A stretch of 64,000 nucleotides of DNA from Sipunculus nudus (GCA_026874595.1 CM049322.1:43896840-43960839); one strand, 5' to 3'. Counted from the stretch's first letter, positions 21,495 through 34,135 are shown. The notes: generated by a model not told the origin, from the letters alone. Numbers and translations: made by a program.

Positions 21495-23195
21495 GTAAAT
21501 ACTTCATTTAAAATATATTTTCAATTCATTGTTCATGTATATTGATGTCTTAGGTAAACCTTTTTTAACAACCATATTGTCATATTTCTAACTCAATTAA
21601 TTTTAAGTAGGCTAGCCTATGCAGATAGCCTCTGTTTGAGCTTCTGGTATTTTATTAATACTGGATGTTTTTAAGTATTTAGCACTTATATAAAATCTAC
21701 CTTCAAATCTGAAAGTGCCTCAGACATGGGTATATACCATTTTGAAAATATATTCAGACATTTATATTTGATACATACTTAAGGATAATAGAAATGTAAG
21801 AATCAACATTTGTGATGGATAGAAAAAGTTGGTGTATTTGTTTATGTCATATTCCATGGTGATATGGCACTTAAAGAACAATCATGCTATATAGGGTTTG
21901 GTTGTACAACAGGCTGGGCCATACATCAGCATGATATCCATACAGTCATCCAATCTTCTACCATAAATCAAGCCTGATGGAGAAATGAATCCTAGTACTC
22001 TTACGGTACTGCAGATGTTCAATAACCATGTCAGCTGAGCTTTGAGACCCTTTAGTCACATGTTATCTACAATGTGATGCTTTTGCCTCTCATGCTGTTA
22101 TCAATTATAATTTACTTTGAGATGGAACTGGAATACAAGTATCTTTTTCCTCATAGTGAGGAAACAGAGCTGTCATCTGCCAAGTTTCAGGCTACCACGA
22201 CAAGGAAGTGCAATAGATAATGCAAGGCTGTGGGAAAGTGTGCTGACCTTACAGCCAGCCTTGATCTGGAAGAAGACAAGGATGAAGGTATTCTGACAAG
22301 GTTGCCCTGGATATAGGGGGGGGGGGGGGGGGCAGTAATTCCAAGAAATTCCATTCTGGATATAATTCCTTTCAGGAAATGCCACCCTGGGAAATACTTT
22401 TGGAGGAGAAGATTTAACAAATATCTGTATATGTGTGCTTGATTAACAAGAAAAGGAAATTCATTGTTCAAGTTTTAAAAATATCATTTCATGAATGGAA
22501 GCCTCATTCCATTCAATATTATAAAATTTAAAGTAGATGTACACTGACTGCATAGAGTGAAGCATGTTACATAAATTTCCTATCATTTTTTTTAAGAAAG
22601 CAATGCTAAAAAGCAGATTTATAATTCACAAATGAAGATACAGATCATTTTAAAGATAACCTGTTTTATCTTAATGATAAGTCCAGTGATACATCCAAAA
22701 AAGGTGAACTTCAGAGGACCCAGCCATACATACTTCACATAAAACCAAGGACCTATTATGTGATGGCAGAAGACCAAGCAATCAGGGTCGAACCGAGCAC
22801 TATGGCAGTGGTGATGGACAGCCTTTAAAGGCTTTTTTTGCCTTCAACTGTCAGTTTCCCAAGCCTCTTGTCTCTTTTTTTTATGGGTTTATGGCCAATT
22901 TTTGTTTTAATGTTGAGGGAATTAGGGTCACGCCAAAGGCAGAGAAACTATGGGGGGGGGGGGGGGGGGGTTCTGTAATGCAGATGCATAAACCTTAATT
23001 TTATCATTACACGTTCTTCTGATTGGTATTATTATGCTATAGTAGCAAAGCTACAGTGCCATATTATTGTATATTACAGAGGAAAGATTCTTGGATGGTC
23101 CTAGTTCAGATTTGTTTAAATGGTTCCTGATGAATATTTTTTTGGTTTTAATATGGGACCTTGAACTGTAACATATGACATGGCACGAATATATG
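21495..23195. other. Intron-like sequence; no confident feature
   Basis: It contains G-runs at 22318-22332 and about 22952-22970 and an acceptor-like CTTTTTCCTCATAG ending about 22156 with a possible donor (GATGAAG|GTATTC) about 130 bp on, but all frames between them close early, so no exon is claimed. Confidence 0.45.
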
Positions 23196-23345
23196 CAGGG
23201 TTGGGTTTTATCCAGATAAAACTTTATTAATCCAGGACAGTTTTATCCGGTTTAATCCAGATTATACAGGAATAAACTGGATCAAACTAAGAATCACCTT
23301 GTAAAATTTAATTTAATTAACATAAATGATAATCTGGATAAATAA
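23196..23345 (+). mobile_element. Solo hAT-like terminus
   Basis: CAGGGTTGGGTTTTATCC at 23196 matches the start of the hAT-like element at 36049 (CAGGGTTGGGTTTTAGGC) and is followed by repeated subterminal words (ATCCAG, ATAAAAC, TAATCCAGGA). No partner end (CCAACCCTG) was found downstream, so this is a truncated or decayed copy of a related family. Confidence 0.4.
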
Positions 23346-24249
23346 GTTCAGATGGTTTATTAATATATTAACAATATATGTTTTATATCCAATTTGCAAT
23401 TTTCTCCCAGTTAGATATATTATATATCTATATATAATACAGATAAAAAGAGGGATATATGCTTTCATTTAACTGCTATAACAACCTGTAATTGGTTTTT
23501 CATGGAAAGTTCTGTGTATTTTTAAGGTCTCAGAACTCTCATGAGCATGTGTAAGCATTGTTTCCAGTGGAAATTCCAGTTTCTCCTTATGTTTTTACAG
23601 CATTGTTTCCATTTTTTCCTTATATTTGTACAAACTTCTGAATATGGACCCCTTGACTCGTCTGAAAGCTTAGAATGTGCTCTACTGTTTGGCATGTAGA
23701 AACACTGGAATTTCTGAAAATGGTTGATTTGATATAGATTTGAAAATATTTAAATTAGTTCAGCACACATTGCACTTGATTTTGTCACCGGGATTGATTG
23801 CCAACGTCTAGTGATTTACCCATTTCTGATGAGTTTAGCGTAGGTGTCTGATTTTACACTAGCAGCTGATATGTTACCAGGGCCCACGTAAAAAGGACAT
23901 GTGAGTTAAAGTCAATCATTTTTATTTTTTCCAACAAGTCGGCCTTCGCGCCAGTTTGGATCTTGGTCACATGTAAGAACAACTCTTGACGTTTTGCTCT
24001 TTGATTTAAGTACAAATATGATGGATGACAATAGATATTTCACCCCCAAAACTTGCCCCAATTATGGGTATGTGAAATGGGCTTTAGTGGCCGCCTAAAA
24101 TTCCAGGACTGTGACAAACCTCGAGCCCTGGAGGGCGTTATTAGAGTTTAAAGCCTTAAACATAGTTATATACTTGGGAAAATATTCTAGTTTCAAAATT
24201 TTTCATGTTAAGTGATTAAATATTTTTCCTGATTTTTTACAAAGTCCAT

Positions 24250-24640
24250 TATGTTCGGGCCCATAACTTAAAGAAATTATAGTTAACAGACTTTATTTCT
24301 GGCATGTACATAGGAACTATATAGAGGAATATTTATGGTAAATATGAGGAAAAAAACAGAGGAGTGGTTTTAATATTAGGGAGTCCTGAAGTGTGAAAAT
24401 AGGTTTTTAATAAAAAATTGAGGTTTTTCCTTAATTTTTCAAAGGAACAAAGTTGCAAAGACCCAGATTTCGGCTTGGTAGGGGATCTTGCGGACATCTA
24501 ACATTAGGCCGAATTTTGGATTCCTAGGTCTTACGGTTTAAAAATGTGCCACATCTACGGACAGACAGACAAAGGGACAAATGACAGACAATGGACCATG
24601 ACTATACCTCAGATGACTTATAGTCAGCTGAGCTAAAAAA
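24250..24640 (+). mobile_element. Second rolling-circle-like repeat body with the shared 3' hairpin
   Basis: It starts near TTATGTTCGGGCCCATAACTT and contains TCCTTAATTTTTCAAAGGAACAAAG and GCGGACATCTAACATTAGG. It ends GACAGACAGACAAAGG, ACCTCAGATGACTTATAGTCAGCTGAGCT (hairpin 24606-24634) and AAAAAA. The body is unrelated to the 335-bp unit, but the last 45 bases are the same module, so this is a different internal sequence with the same 3' terminus. A sister copy lies at 25767-26116. Confidence 0.65.
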
Positions 24641-25766
24641 ACTATTATATTCACTTTTGAATACTTTCACATAACTGTCAAGACACTTATGACAATTATT
24701 AACATTATAGACATTATTATGAGAACTTGTCTTTAAGATCTGATTTTTTTATCACATTTGAATGTTTTTATTTTTTTCAATATGTATCAGGAAAAAAGAT
24801 AATAATCTCAGCTATGAAACTATTACACGTGATAAAAATAACCCAAGGATCAAAACAAACCAATATATTATACAAGGAGCAAAATGGAGTTGAGAATGTT
24901 TAATTTTATTAACTGAAATAAAGTTATCAGAAATATAAATTTTGATTATTTACACAGTATCATGTCACAGCTGATACAGCAATGAGTCTTAATGTTATTA
25001 GTCAAATATATTGACATCTTTAATGAGCACTTGTCTGAGTATTTTTTTTTAAGTTTTCACATATTTTATTTTTTTTAATTTTGTAATAAAAAATAAACCA
25101 ACAAATTAAACACCTGAAAAAGACCTAGAAATTTATATTAATTTAATATGATCAACTGCATCCTTGTCTATCATTAACTTGCTTCACATAATCCCTTATA
25201 GTAAACAACAATTATTTATTTTTCATTTTTATGACTGAAATTTAAAAATACCCAATGGTGACTGCATGGTGTCATTTGAAAAATATATTTTCAGCAATCC
25301 ATGAAAGATCCATAAAACATCAGTAATTGCAAGGTCCCAGTAACTCATTAACTATAAAATTCCTTTTCCATTTATTTTTCTTAAAGTTCTTATTATAAAC
25401 CAATAATTTTTTTTTAAATTATTGTTTATTGTTATGTTTTTGGCAAAAACAATTACAAGAGGAGGGGGGTTGAACAGTCCCAAGAGCTGGATGGCCGCAG
25501 TACATGCCTCACTTCAAGCATGAAAGGTCAATATGGGGACATATAGAGGGGCTTCAGTACAGCCTAGATGTGACATAGTCTCATAAAAAATGTAATAAAA
25601 GCTACAGTTTTTGGTCAATTCGTTTCAAGTTTCAGAATTTAGAAGCTGAAATCCTTAGATATGCATGATATGAAAATTAAATCAACAGTGCTTACAGGGA
25701 AAAAATGTGCCATGCCCAAAGTTGGGAAAAATTTAAGGTACTGATTTTATATTTATGAGAATAAGG
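24641..25766. other. AT-rich sequence without features
   Basis: No ORF, repeat border or RNA motif was recognised. Confidence 0.5.
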
Positions 25767-26116
25767 TGCATTATGTTCGGGCCCATAACTTCAACAAACT
25801 ATACAATACTGACCTAAATTTTGGTATGTACACAGAAAATGTATGGAAGAATATGAATATTTACTATGATCAAATTCAGATCAGTGGTTTTGATGTTAGG
25901 CAGTCTATACAGAGTATGAATGTTTTTTTTGTATGGAATATACAGCTTTTTCCTTAATATCTCGAAGGAACGAAGTCCTAATGACCTAAATTTTTGGTAT
26001 GGTAGGAGGTTTTGGGGACATCTAACTGTGTGCTGAATTTCTGATTCGTAGGTCCAATGTTTTCAAAATATGCCAGTTTAACGGACAAAGGACTTAGAGT
26101 CAGCTGTACTAAAAAG
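25767..26116 (+). mobile_element. Second copy of the alternative-body repeat
   Basis: It is collinear with 24250-24640 (GCATTATGTTCGGGCCCATAACTT, CTTTTTCCTTAATATCTCGAAGGAAC, GGGGACATCTAACTGTG) but its 3' end is shortened to ACGGACAAAGGACTTAGAGTCAGCTGTACTAAAAA, so the terminal hairpin is largely lost. It is diverged and apparently old. Confidence 0.6.
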
Positions 26117-26957
26117 TAGCGGTCCAGGCAACGCACAGGACTCAGCAGAGCATCCAGCCAGCGTGTGTTTGAGTATCAGCAGAGAACCTGCAGAATTTTT
26201 AATGGTCGATCCAAGGTCAGCTCTAAAGGCTGGTGGGAAGGCTATGTCACACTCACAGGCGACTGCTATGGGGGGGGGGGGGGGGCCGGGGAGAGAGGGG
26301 AGATTCCTGGTGTTAATACTGAGCAGAGTGATAAGACTCCCTCCCTCAATATACTACTACTAGTATACATTTGGATGCTATCTCAATGGAATGAATCCCA
26401 CACCTGCTCATTAATATCCTCAACCTATGTCTTGGAAAGTAATAAACATAATAATTGAATTGCTAGGGAATAAAAAGGTAATCAGAAAAATAGAAATCGC
26501 ACACCACTACAGAACACGGACTTCAGCCTAACACACAGAATATATGCATGAAGCAATAGCTTTTACACACATTTTACATTAATAATAAATAGTGAGTATG
26601 TAGTTACTTCAACTTACTTGTACAATTACCCTCCTCACAATAATTTCCCTCCACAAGGCCATGCAGCAAATCAATAATAACATCAACTCGGGGCAGTCAC
26701 CATGTTGATCATAATCTCAGACCAAAGAAGTGTCAAATGAAGAACAAACGATCTGAAATAAATGAAAATGCTATTTCATTTGCAGTTATTAAATATAAAT
26801 CATTCTTTTAACAATTGTTTCCATATTTTTATACATGTATGTATATTATATATAACCTTTCATTAAAGGATCAAGACGAGCTAAACTGGTGCCAAACACT
26901 GGTTACCAAGGTGAATTTTATTGATTGGGAAGAAGCATATACTTGTACAGGCACAGC
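26117..26957. other. Unassigned sequence with a G-run
   Basis: A G-tract of about 16 lies near 26271. Short open frames around 26163-26458 cross this tract in two frames and are not supported as genes. Confidence 0.45.
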
Positions 26958-26965
26958 ATGTGTCA

Positions 26966-27156
26966 CAGTTGCGAATCCAGGATTTTGGAAAGGGGAGGTT
27001 AAAATCATGAAAGACCAACAAAAAACCTAAAAAGCCTCCTCTGGAGCTGAGAGGATAGGTCAAAGTTCAAAATTTGGTTCGAAACTCTAAAAAGGGTTGT
27101 TGTGGCTCAAAAAGAGGGAGGTCCTCACCCCCCCCCCCCACCCTCCGGATCTGCCA
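26966..27156. mobile_element. 191-bp hAT-type miniature element
   Basis: It begins CAGTTGCGAATCCAGG and ends CCTCCGGATCTGCCA. The ends are imperfect inverted repeats resembling the CAGTGGCGGATCCA terminus of 58414-59368. The 8-bp string ATGTGTCA is duplicated at 26958-26965 and 27157-27164, the size expected for hAT. An internal C-run lies at about 27128-27140. Non-coding. Confidence 0.6.
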
Positions 27157-27164
27157 ATGTGTCA

Positions 27165-27476
27165 TAATATCCAATAAAACCAAAATGGAACATTTGTATG
27201 TATTATGTGCATTAAATAACATTTATTTTGAGTCTTTCAGTTTTACTGTGCCCAGGTGTCTGCAGATATATCATTAATTCCCTTGGACACTAGGTTGAAC
27301 TTCAATGACTGAAAGGAATATCAACTTGTGACCACGACAAGTACTTAACATGGATTATCTTATGCACCAGCCACTGTCAAGCGACCCACACAAAACAAAA
27401 TGAACCTTTACGCAAAGTCATTTTGGAAATCCAATGTTGCTTTATTTTAATTGGTAATTTAATTGAAAAGGCAGAG
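27165..27476. other. No feature seen
   Basis: AT-rich sequence; no ORF or repeat border is supported. Confidence 0.5.
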
Positions 27477-28109
27477 GTGCATTATGTGGGACTGAATTTC
27501 AGGGGGCTAAAACAGTAACTGAACCCACATTTTTTGCTTGTAAAAAATGTGGCTTCAATGCCTAATAGGCTTCTACGATACCCTTCTATCAATAAAATAT
27601 TAAAATCTTTTCATATGAAAAATAAAGTGTCATTTCATGATTTATTTTTCTTGAAGTGATATGTGTGTGCGATGTCATTGACAAAAACAACAAATGTGGG
27701 TTAACCATAAACATACTAGATTAGCTATAATATGTAGTGAACACACATTTCCTTTTATTTAAATGTGGGTTCTACACCTAATAGGCTACTAATATATACT
27801 TATATAAGTAATATATAATAGTGTTTTATAAGTGAGAAATATGCAGTCAAAAATTGGAGTCACACCTTGACTTATTTTCTGGAAATGCTATTTGTCGTCA
27901 TCAACAAAAATTCCCATAACTGCATAAGTTGGATTAACTTTGCACAAAATAAGTGTGGGTTCACAGGCAGAAATGTGGGATTTTGTAAAAATAAAAATGT
28001 GGGTTCACTAGTTGAGTGTCTATGAGGCACTGAACCCACATTCTCCTGCATACAAATGTTGGTTTACTTATTGTTTTAGCCCCCTGAAGTTCAGCCCTGT
28101 ATAATGCAC
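27477..28109. mobile_element. 633-bp inverted-repeat element (MITE-like)
   Basis: The left end GTGCATTATGTGGGACTGAA, then TTTCAGGGGGCTAAAACAG, is mirrored at the right end, where the reverse complement reads GTGCATTATACAGGGCTGAA, then CTTCAGGGGGCTAAAACAA. The inverted repeats extend about 50-60 bp with scattered differences. The interior has two loosely repeated halves (words such as TGTGGGTTC, CCTAATAGGCT, ATTGACAAAAAC). No transposase is encoded and no clear target duplication was found, so the superfamily is unassigned. Confidence 0.7.
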
Positions 28110-28551
28110 ATATACCATAAAAAGCAAAACTTTATCCAGAGCCACAGTTAAGCCTTAAGGCGTTTACATACCATTCACATTTGGTTTTTTTTCATGACAA
28201 CCTGTTGTTAAAATAATTTGTAGACCTTTATTTATACATGGTAGCCCCCCCCCCCCCCCCCAAAAAAAATTTTAAACCCCAGTTTTTCTTTATCCCCATC
28301 AAACCTCTTTAGTACAGACACTCGAGATAAAAACAACGGAGTGCTTATTGACACACCATCTGAAAGTCTTGGTTACCTCAATATGGAAGTCTCGGGTAGC
28401 ATGTTTTGCAGTCTCGTTTACTGTGAGTCACAAGTAGTCAGCCAAGTGTCCACAATTTAGCTGGCGCACCATTGACCCAATCACTTTGACCACTGCTATC
28501 CTAGACCTAAGGGCCAGGTAACATCATAGACCACCAGGGAAATGTGGCGTT
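28110..28551. other. Unassigned sequence with a poly-C tract
   Basis: A C-run at about 28246-28260 is followed by A-rich DNA. No gene is supported. Confidence 0.45.
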
Positions 28552-28945
28552 TTCTTTTTTTTTTTTATTTTTTTGGTGGAGGTAACTGCCTCCATTTTTT
28601 AATGCTTTCCTTAATTAAGAATATGTACATCTGCAGATTTCCATTCTGGTTTCGGACTACGTGACGGCCTTATATCTGATTTTTCCTGGCATCAACCAGG
28701 TTCCGTATACGGCTCCTGTGGGCCCTGGGTGTGTGTCATCCCCATGACTGGGTCATAACACTGAGGAACTCCCGAAAGGCGCACTCTTTTGTGAGTTAAA
28801 AACGACTGATGGGCACCGTGGCCCCATTAAGCCTGCAGAGCGCTCACCTTGGCTGAGGGTCGACCTTGAAAAATCTCACCATCTCGGCTGAGATTCAAAC
28901 TCACAATCTCCTGGGTTTGAGTCCTGCACTCTACCAAGTGACCCA
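28552..28945 (-). mobile_element. tRNA-derived SINE-like element
   Basis: Read on the reverse strand it starts with a tRNA-like head: ACTTGGTAGAGTGCAGG resembles an A box, and GAGTTTGAATCTC a B box about 30 bp later. A body of about 250 bp follows, then a hairpin (TGGAGGCAGTTACCTCCA) and an A-rich tail (ACCAAAAAAATAAAAAAA) near 28555. Head, body and A-tail in that order define a Pol III retroposon. It abuts the left end of the tandem-repeat element at about 28940. Target duplications were not resolved. Confidence 0.55.
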
Positions 28946-31808
28946 TGGGTCATGACACTCAGCCGACTGACAATTTGATAATATGTCCTTGAACAGACAA
29001 CAAATTAAGATGGGTGGCACCATTGTTCATGCATATTAGCTTAATTTCATCAAGACCCATAAGCACAACAAACGTAATGACAATCCAACCAGCCTTTCAT
29101 GAGGAATCTTCCAATTTGTGTGTATTTTGCATTGTTCCTGGGGTGCTCAAACATACCCCAAAACTCTGAAAATACAGGTCACTGTGACCCAATTTCAGGT
29201 TTCTGGGGAGAACTTTTGAGGAACCCTCAGGATGTAAAGTTAGAAGATTCTGGGCCCCATGGTATTTATTTGTGCCCTTCTTTGGTATCAAATTTTCAAT
29301 TATTCAGAGGGTTGAATATAAGCCCGATAGCTCAGAAAATATGGGTAACAGAGAACTTAATTCATGTTTCCAAGGAGACTTTTCACAGATCTCCATGGAT
29401 GTCAAGTGTGAAGATTCTAGGGCCAATGGATACAATTTGAGCCCTGTTAAGGGAAGACCACATCTTTGAATGTCTCATAAATAGAGAAAAAATGTGTTAA
29501 CATTTTTTTTAAATTTAGGCGGTGCCACCAATCCGCAAGAACTGATGAAACACTCCATGATGAATATGCATTCAAAGAATCAGGGTGATCAATGCAATAG
29601 TTGTTCAGATACTGGAGCTTTTAAATCAAAATTTTAGTTATTCTGGGAAGCCCAATAGCTCAGAGGATATTGGTAACAGAGACCTAATTTCAGGTTTCAA
29701 TGGATTTTTTTACGGACCTCCCAGAATGTCAAGAAAGAAGATTCCAGGTCAAATAGTTATGATTTGTTCCCTGTTAACAGACAACCACATCTCTAAGGTC
29801 TCAAAAATAAAATTAACCATGTGTAAAAATTCAAAGAAGTCGAGGTGGTACAACCAGTCTGCAGAAACTGAAGAAACACTCCATAATGCATATGCATGCA
29901 AATAATAATGTTGATCAATACACTAGATTTTCAGACACCAGAGCTTTTGTATAAAACTTTTAGTATTCTGGGGGTATTTCTGAGCCCCATAGCTTGGACA
30001 ATTAGGGTGACAGAGACCTGAGTTCAGGTTTCCGAGAAGACTTTTCATGGGCCTCCCTGCTTGTCAAGAAAGAAGATTCTAGGTCTAGTCATTACAATTT
30101 GTGCCCTGTTAGCAGGTGACACCATCTTTTAAGGTCTCAAAATAGATAAAAAAATTGAAAAAATACAGGTGGTGCCACCAGTCTGCAGAAACTGATGAAA
30201 CACTCCATGATCAATATCCATGCAAAGAATCATGGGAATCAATGCATTAGTTGTTCAGATAATTGAGCTTTTTGTATCAAATTTTCTATTATTCCTGGGG
30301 GGGGGGGGTTACTTGGAAGCCCCATAGCTCACAGGTTTTGGGTAACAGAGACCTAATTCCAGGTTTTCAAGGAGACTTTTCATGGGCCTCCCTGCATATT
30401 GAGACAGAAGATTCTAAGTCCAGTCATTGAGATTTGTGCCTGTTAACAGATTCAAATTCTTTAAAGGGCTCAAAAAAAGAGAAAAAAAAATAAAAAATAC
30501 AGGTTACACCACCATACTGCAAAAACTGATATAACACACCATGATCAATATCCATGCAAAGAATCATGGTGATCAATGCATCAGTTGTTCAGATACTTGA
30601 GCTTTCGTATCAACTTTTTATTATTCTGGGAGGTACTTCGGAGCCCCATAGCTTGAAGAATATGGGTAACAGAGACCTAATTCTAGGTTTTCAAGGAGAC
30701 TTTTCATGGACCTATCTGTATGTAAAGTGAGAAGATTCCAGGTCCAGTGTTTACAATTTTGTGCCCTGTAAACAGATGAGGGCATTTTTTAAGATCTCAA
30801 AATAGAGAAAAAAAATAGAAAAAATAAAGCTGGCGCCACAAGTCTGCAGAAATTGATGAAACATCCATGATTAATATCCATGCAAATAATCATGGTGATC
30901 AATGCATCAGTTGTTAAGATACTTGAGCTTTTGAATGAAATTTTTTCAGTATTTGGGGGGTACTTCGGAGCCCCATAGCTTGGAGAATATGAGTAACAGA
31001 GACCTAATTCCAAGTTTCCAAGAAGACTTTTCATGGGCCTCTCAGCACCTCAAGAAAGAAGATACTAGGTCTAGTCGTTACGAATTGTGCCCTGTTAACA
31101 GATGATGGCACCTTTTAAGGTCTCAAAATAGATTAAAAAAAAATAAAAATTCGAAAAAATACAGGTGGCGCCACCAGTCTGCAGACACTAATGAAACACT
31201 CCATGATCAATATTCATGCAAAGAATCATGGTGATCAATGCATTAGTTATCCAAATACTTGAGCTTTTGTATCAAATTTTCTATTATTCTTGGGGGGGGG
31301 GGGGGGTACTTGTAAGCCCCATAGCTCTCAGGTTTTGGATAACAGAGATCTAATTCCAGGTTTCCAAAGAGACTTTTCATGGGCCTCCCTGCATCTCAAG
31401 ACAGAAGATTCTTAGTCTAGTCATTAAGATTTGTGCCCTTTTAACAGATGACGGCATCTTTTAAGGTCTCAAAACAGAGATAAAAAAATTGAAAAAATAC
31501 TGGTGGCCCCACCAGTCTGCAGAAACTGATGAAACACTCAATGATCAATATCCATGCAAAGAATTATGGTGATCAATGCATTAATTCAATAACTGTTCAG
31601 TTTTTTTAGCTTTTTTATCAAATTTTTCATTATTCTGGGGGGTACTTTGGAGCCCCATAGCTTGAAGAAATTGGGTAACAGAGACCTTATTCCAGGTTTT
31701 CAAACAATTTGTGCCTTGTTAATGGACAGACAGCCGGATGGCTGGACTGATGACAAACAAAGAGTGATCGCTATAGCTCAGATGACTTACAGTCAGGTGA
31801 GCTAAAAT
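28940..31808 (+). mobile_element. Large rolling-circle-like tandem-repeat element, about eight units
   Basis: The likely 5' end is GTCATGACACTCAGCCGACTG (inverted relative to the 3' CAGTCAGGTGAGCT). Units of about 325-340 bp start near 29300, 29640, 29960, 30290, 30625, 30950, 31285 and 31630, each with TATTCTGGGGGGTACTT, GGGTAACAGAGACCTAATT and GCGCCACCAGTCTGCAG. It ends with GACAGACAGCCGGATGG, the hairpin at 31775-31803 and CTAAAA. Two units have the G6 motif expanded to long G-runs (near 30298 and 31281). Open frames here are by-products of the repeat. Confidence 0.7.
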
Positions 31809-31849
31809 TGATCTAAATGCTCATTTACCTTATCCTGGGCCCCTTGCAG

Positions 31850-31929
31850 GACACGATCAGGAAACCCTGTACAGAGGTCGAGAAGGATGACACTGAAGAA
31901 GATTGTTTTGGAATAACTGGGATTGTATG
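31850..31929 (+). CDS. Candidate exon, about 26 codons
   Basis: A strong pyrimidine-rich acceptor (TTATCCTGGGCCCCTTGCAG ending 31849) precedes a charged frame (DTIRKPCTEVEKDDTEEDCF, then GITGI) that closes at a possible donor (GT at 31925 or 31930). The frame needs phase 0, which is what 21262-21494 supplies, so the two may belong to one gene with a 10.4-kb intron filled by repeats. Short and unsupported by homology. Confidence 0.35.
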
Positions 31930-33400
31930 GTATATGTTTCATAATATTATCAAATGTGTATGCATGTTTGTGTCTGTATCTGAACATCTTGATATAATAT
32001 ATATTAATTCTGTATATTTTGAAGCATGTTTGATTGTTTGACTTTCCTTTGCAGTTTTTATTAATACTTTATTTATAATTATAATGATATGTAACATACA
32101 TGATATAAATTTCATCACACTGACACAGGTACATCAGTAAATTATATGGTCCCCTTTGGGCTTGTGTATATGTCACCTAAAATATAAACACAGTAAATCT
32201 AGGTAGATACTGAACAACATTATAAACATCATTAGTGTATGGGTTGTGCTAACACCATAAAGTAATTTTTACACTTGTTCCAACAGCGAACCAAGTTTTT
32301 TATCAAAATCTGACTGTCACAATTTATTAAATAAACCAATTGAACGGTTTTATCCAGTACAGAAAACTGCATAATTGTGTAAGGTGTTTTATATGATTAT
32401 ATCAAATAGAATCGTTAAGGGTTCATAAAAAAGGCAGAACACTGGAATTTATTGTGCATTCCTCTCGTCTTAGACATCACAGTTTTACTTATGGAACAGC
32501 CCCATTATTTAATTTTAGGTTCCTGTATTTATTTGGTGGTATCAGCCTTGATTGGTGTCTGAAATCTGTCAGTTTCACTTCTCGGCGCAAGTATCCCACA
32601 ACAAAGCCGAGCAAGTTTATGTAAAACCGGGTTACTTAGGCCCTTGTAGGGTAACTTTGGCCCACCTAAAAAAAGTGTTTTAACACCACTCTTTATGGTA
32701 TTAGCTTATATTTAACTGATTATATATATTTCCTTAAAAAAAGCTCAGACTTTTCTTTCATACATGGTTGAACATTAGTAAGTTTGTAGTTCACAGTATG
32801 TAAGTTTCTGAAGGAATAGCAGATCTGTTTTTTTTTTTACATCTATGCAAACTTTTAATGCTACACCAAATAAATGTAAAGCTATCACCTTTGTTCTGTT
32901 TCTTTAATACTGTCCATGGTCTGAGTGATATATTTATATGAAAATAAATTAATTTTAAGTGTAATTTAATGCTGTTAAACCTGTTTTGGAGGATATTTTT
33001 AAAGGTTTTTTAGCTTTTTCTCTATAAAATCTAAGAAAAATGCAGTTAACCAAAAAATAAGCAAAATCCGATAGAGTTTTTCAGATGGCTAATTTTTTGC
33101 AGAAAGTTTGTGATGCTAGTGCCTGTCATTTACAAGACAGTATGGGTAAACGTACTGATGATGGACGCCAGACGCCACCACATCATCTCATTAGCTCACA
33201 GGTTCGCTAAAAAATGTTTCTGTTCCAAAAGGGGGAGAGGTCAGGACCCTCTAAATCCCCCCTCATGATCCGCCTCTGCAACTGTAGTTTTTAACCTCAT
33301 TCAGCACAAAACGTGATTTTCAATTATTTACATTGTATTTTTTTATAGACTATGCATAAGTATAGGCTTGTGTGATCTTACGCACACAGTCTCTTTCTTT
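31930..33400. other. Intron-like sequence; solo hAT-type end
   Basis: Mostly featureless. At about 33225-33287, AGGGGGAGAGGTCAGGACCC...GATCCGCCTCTG resembles a right-hand end of the CAGTGGCGGATCC hAT family without its partner. Confidence 0.4.
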
Positions 33401-33403
33401 CTC

Positions 33404-33434
<31 letters not shown>

Positions 33435-33464
33435 TCTTTAGTTATTTATATGTAAAATATATAA

Positions 33465-33503
<39 letters not shown>

Positions 33504-34071
33504 GGATATAATACATTACAATAATACTATTGTCAGTATTGACATATTTGGTTACCTTTAAGGTAAGTCTCTCGGTCCATAGATGTCATAGGTCACCCAG
33601 TACAGCTGGTGATTCAAGGAAGTAACCTGGGTGATGTAACAGACAGTTATCAATTTAATCCAATCAGTTTAAAATATAGTTTCATGACGCCATTTAATTT
33701 TTATGTCAAGTAAAACCGACTAATGACAATGTTTAGAATATAGGGACAAGATATGTTGGTGGGATAAAAGCTGTTAGTCTTAACATGTCTACATATATAT
33801 TACACTATATATTAATTATTATATATAGTATAGGTCTTTGTTAACGTTCCCTCTGATTACAGTTCTTCTCTTCCTTTCTCTCTCCCTCTCTCTTTCTTTC
33901 CCTCTTTTTCTCTCTTTCCTATATAAATCGGATAAATTTTATACATTGTATAGGTCTTTGTTACCTTTCCCCTGTCTCTCTCTCTCTCTCTCCTTTAAAT
34001 ATCAGATAAATATAATATTATATATATAGTATAGCTCTTTCTTTCTCTCTTTCTGTCTCTTTTTCTGTCTG

Positions 34072-34134
<63 letters not shown>
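33400..34134. repeat. Microsatellite block and composite CT/TA repeats
   Basis: TA tracts at about 33407-33433, 33469-33500 and 34084-34134. Between 33825 and 34134 a composite unit repeats three times: TATAGTATAGGTCTTTGTTA-like lead, a C/T-only stretch, then ATA(A/T)ATC(G/A)GATAAAT. The open frame through the CT stretch is low complexity and not a gene. Confidence 0.75.

Positions 34135-34135
<1 letters not shown>

Noticed and set aside
22157-22287. Exon with acceptor CTTTTTCCTCATAG and donor GAAG|GTATTC
   Set aside because: Every frame closes within the block; it could only be untranslated or a chance pair of splice-like sites.
33838-34029. 63-codon frame rich in Leu, Ser and Phe
   Set aside because: A translation of a CT microsatellite.
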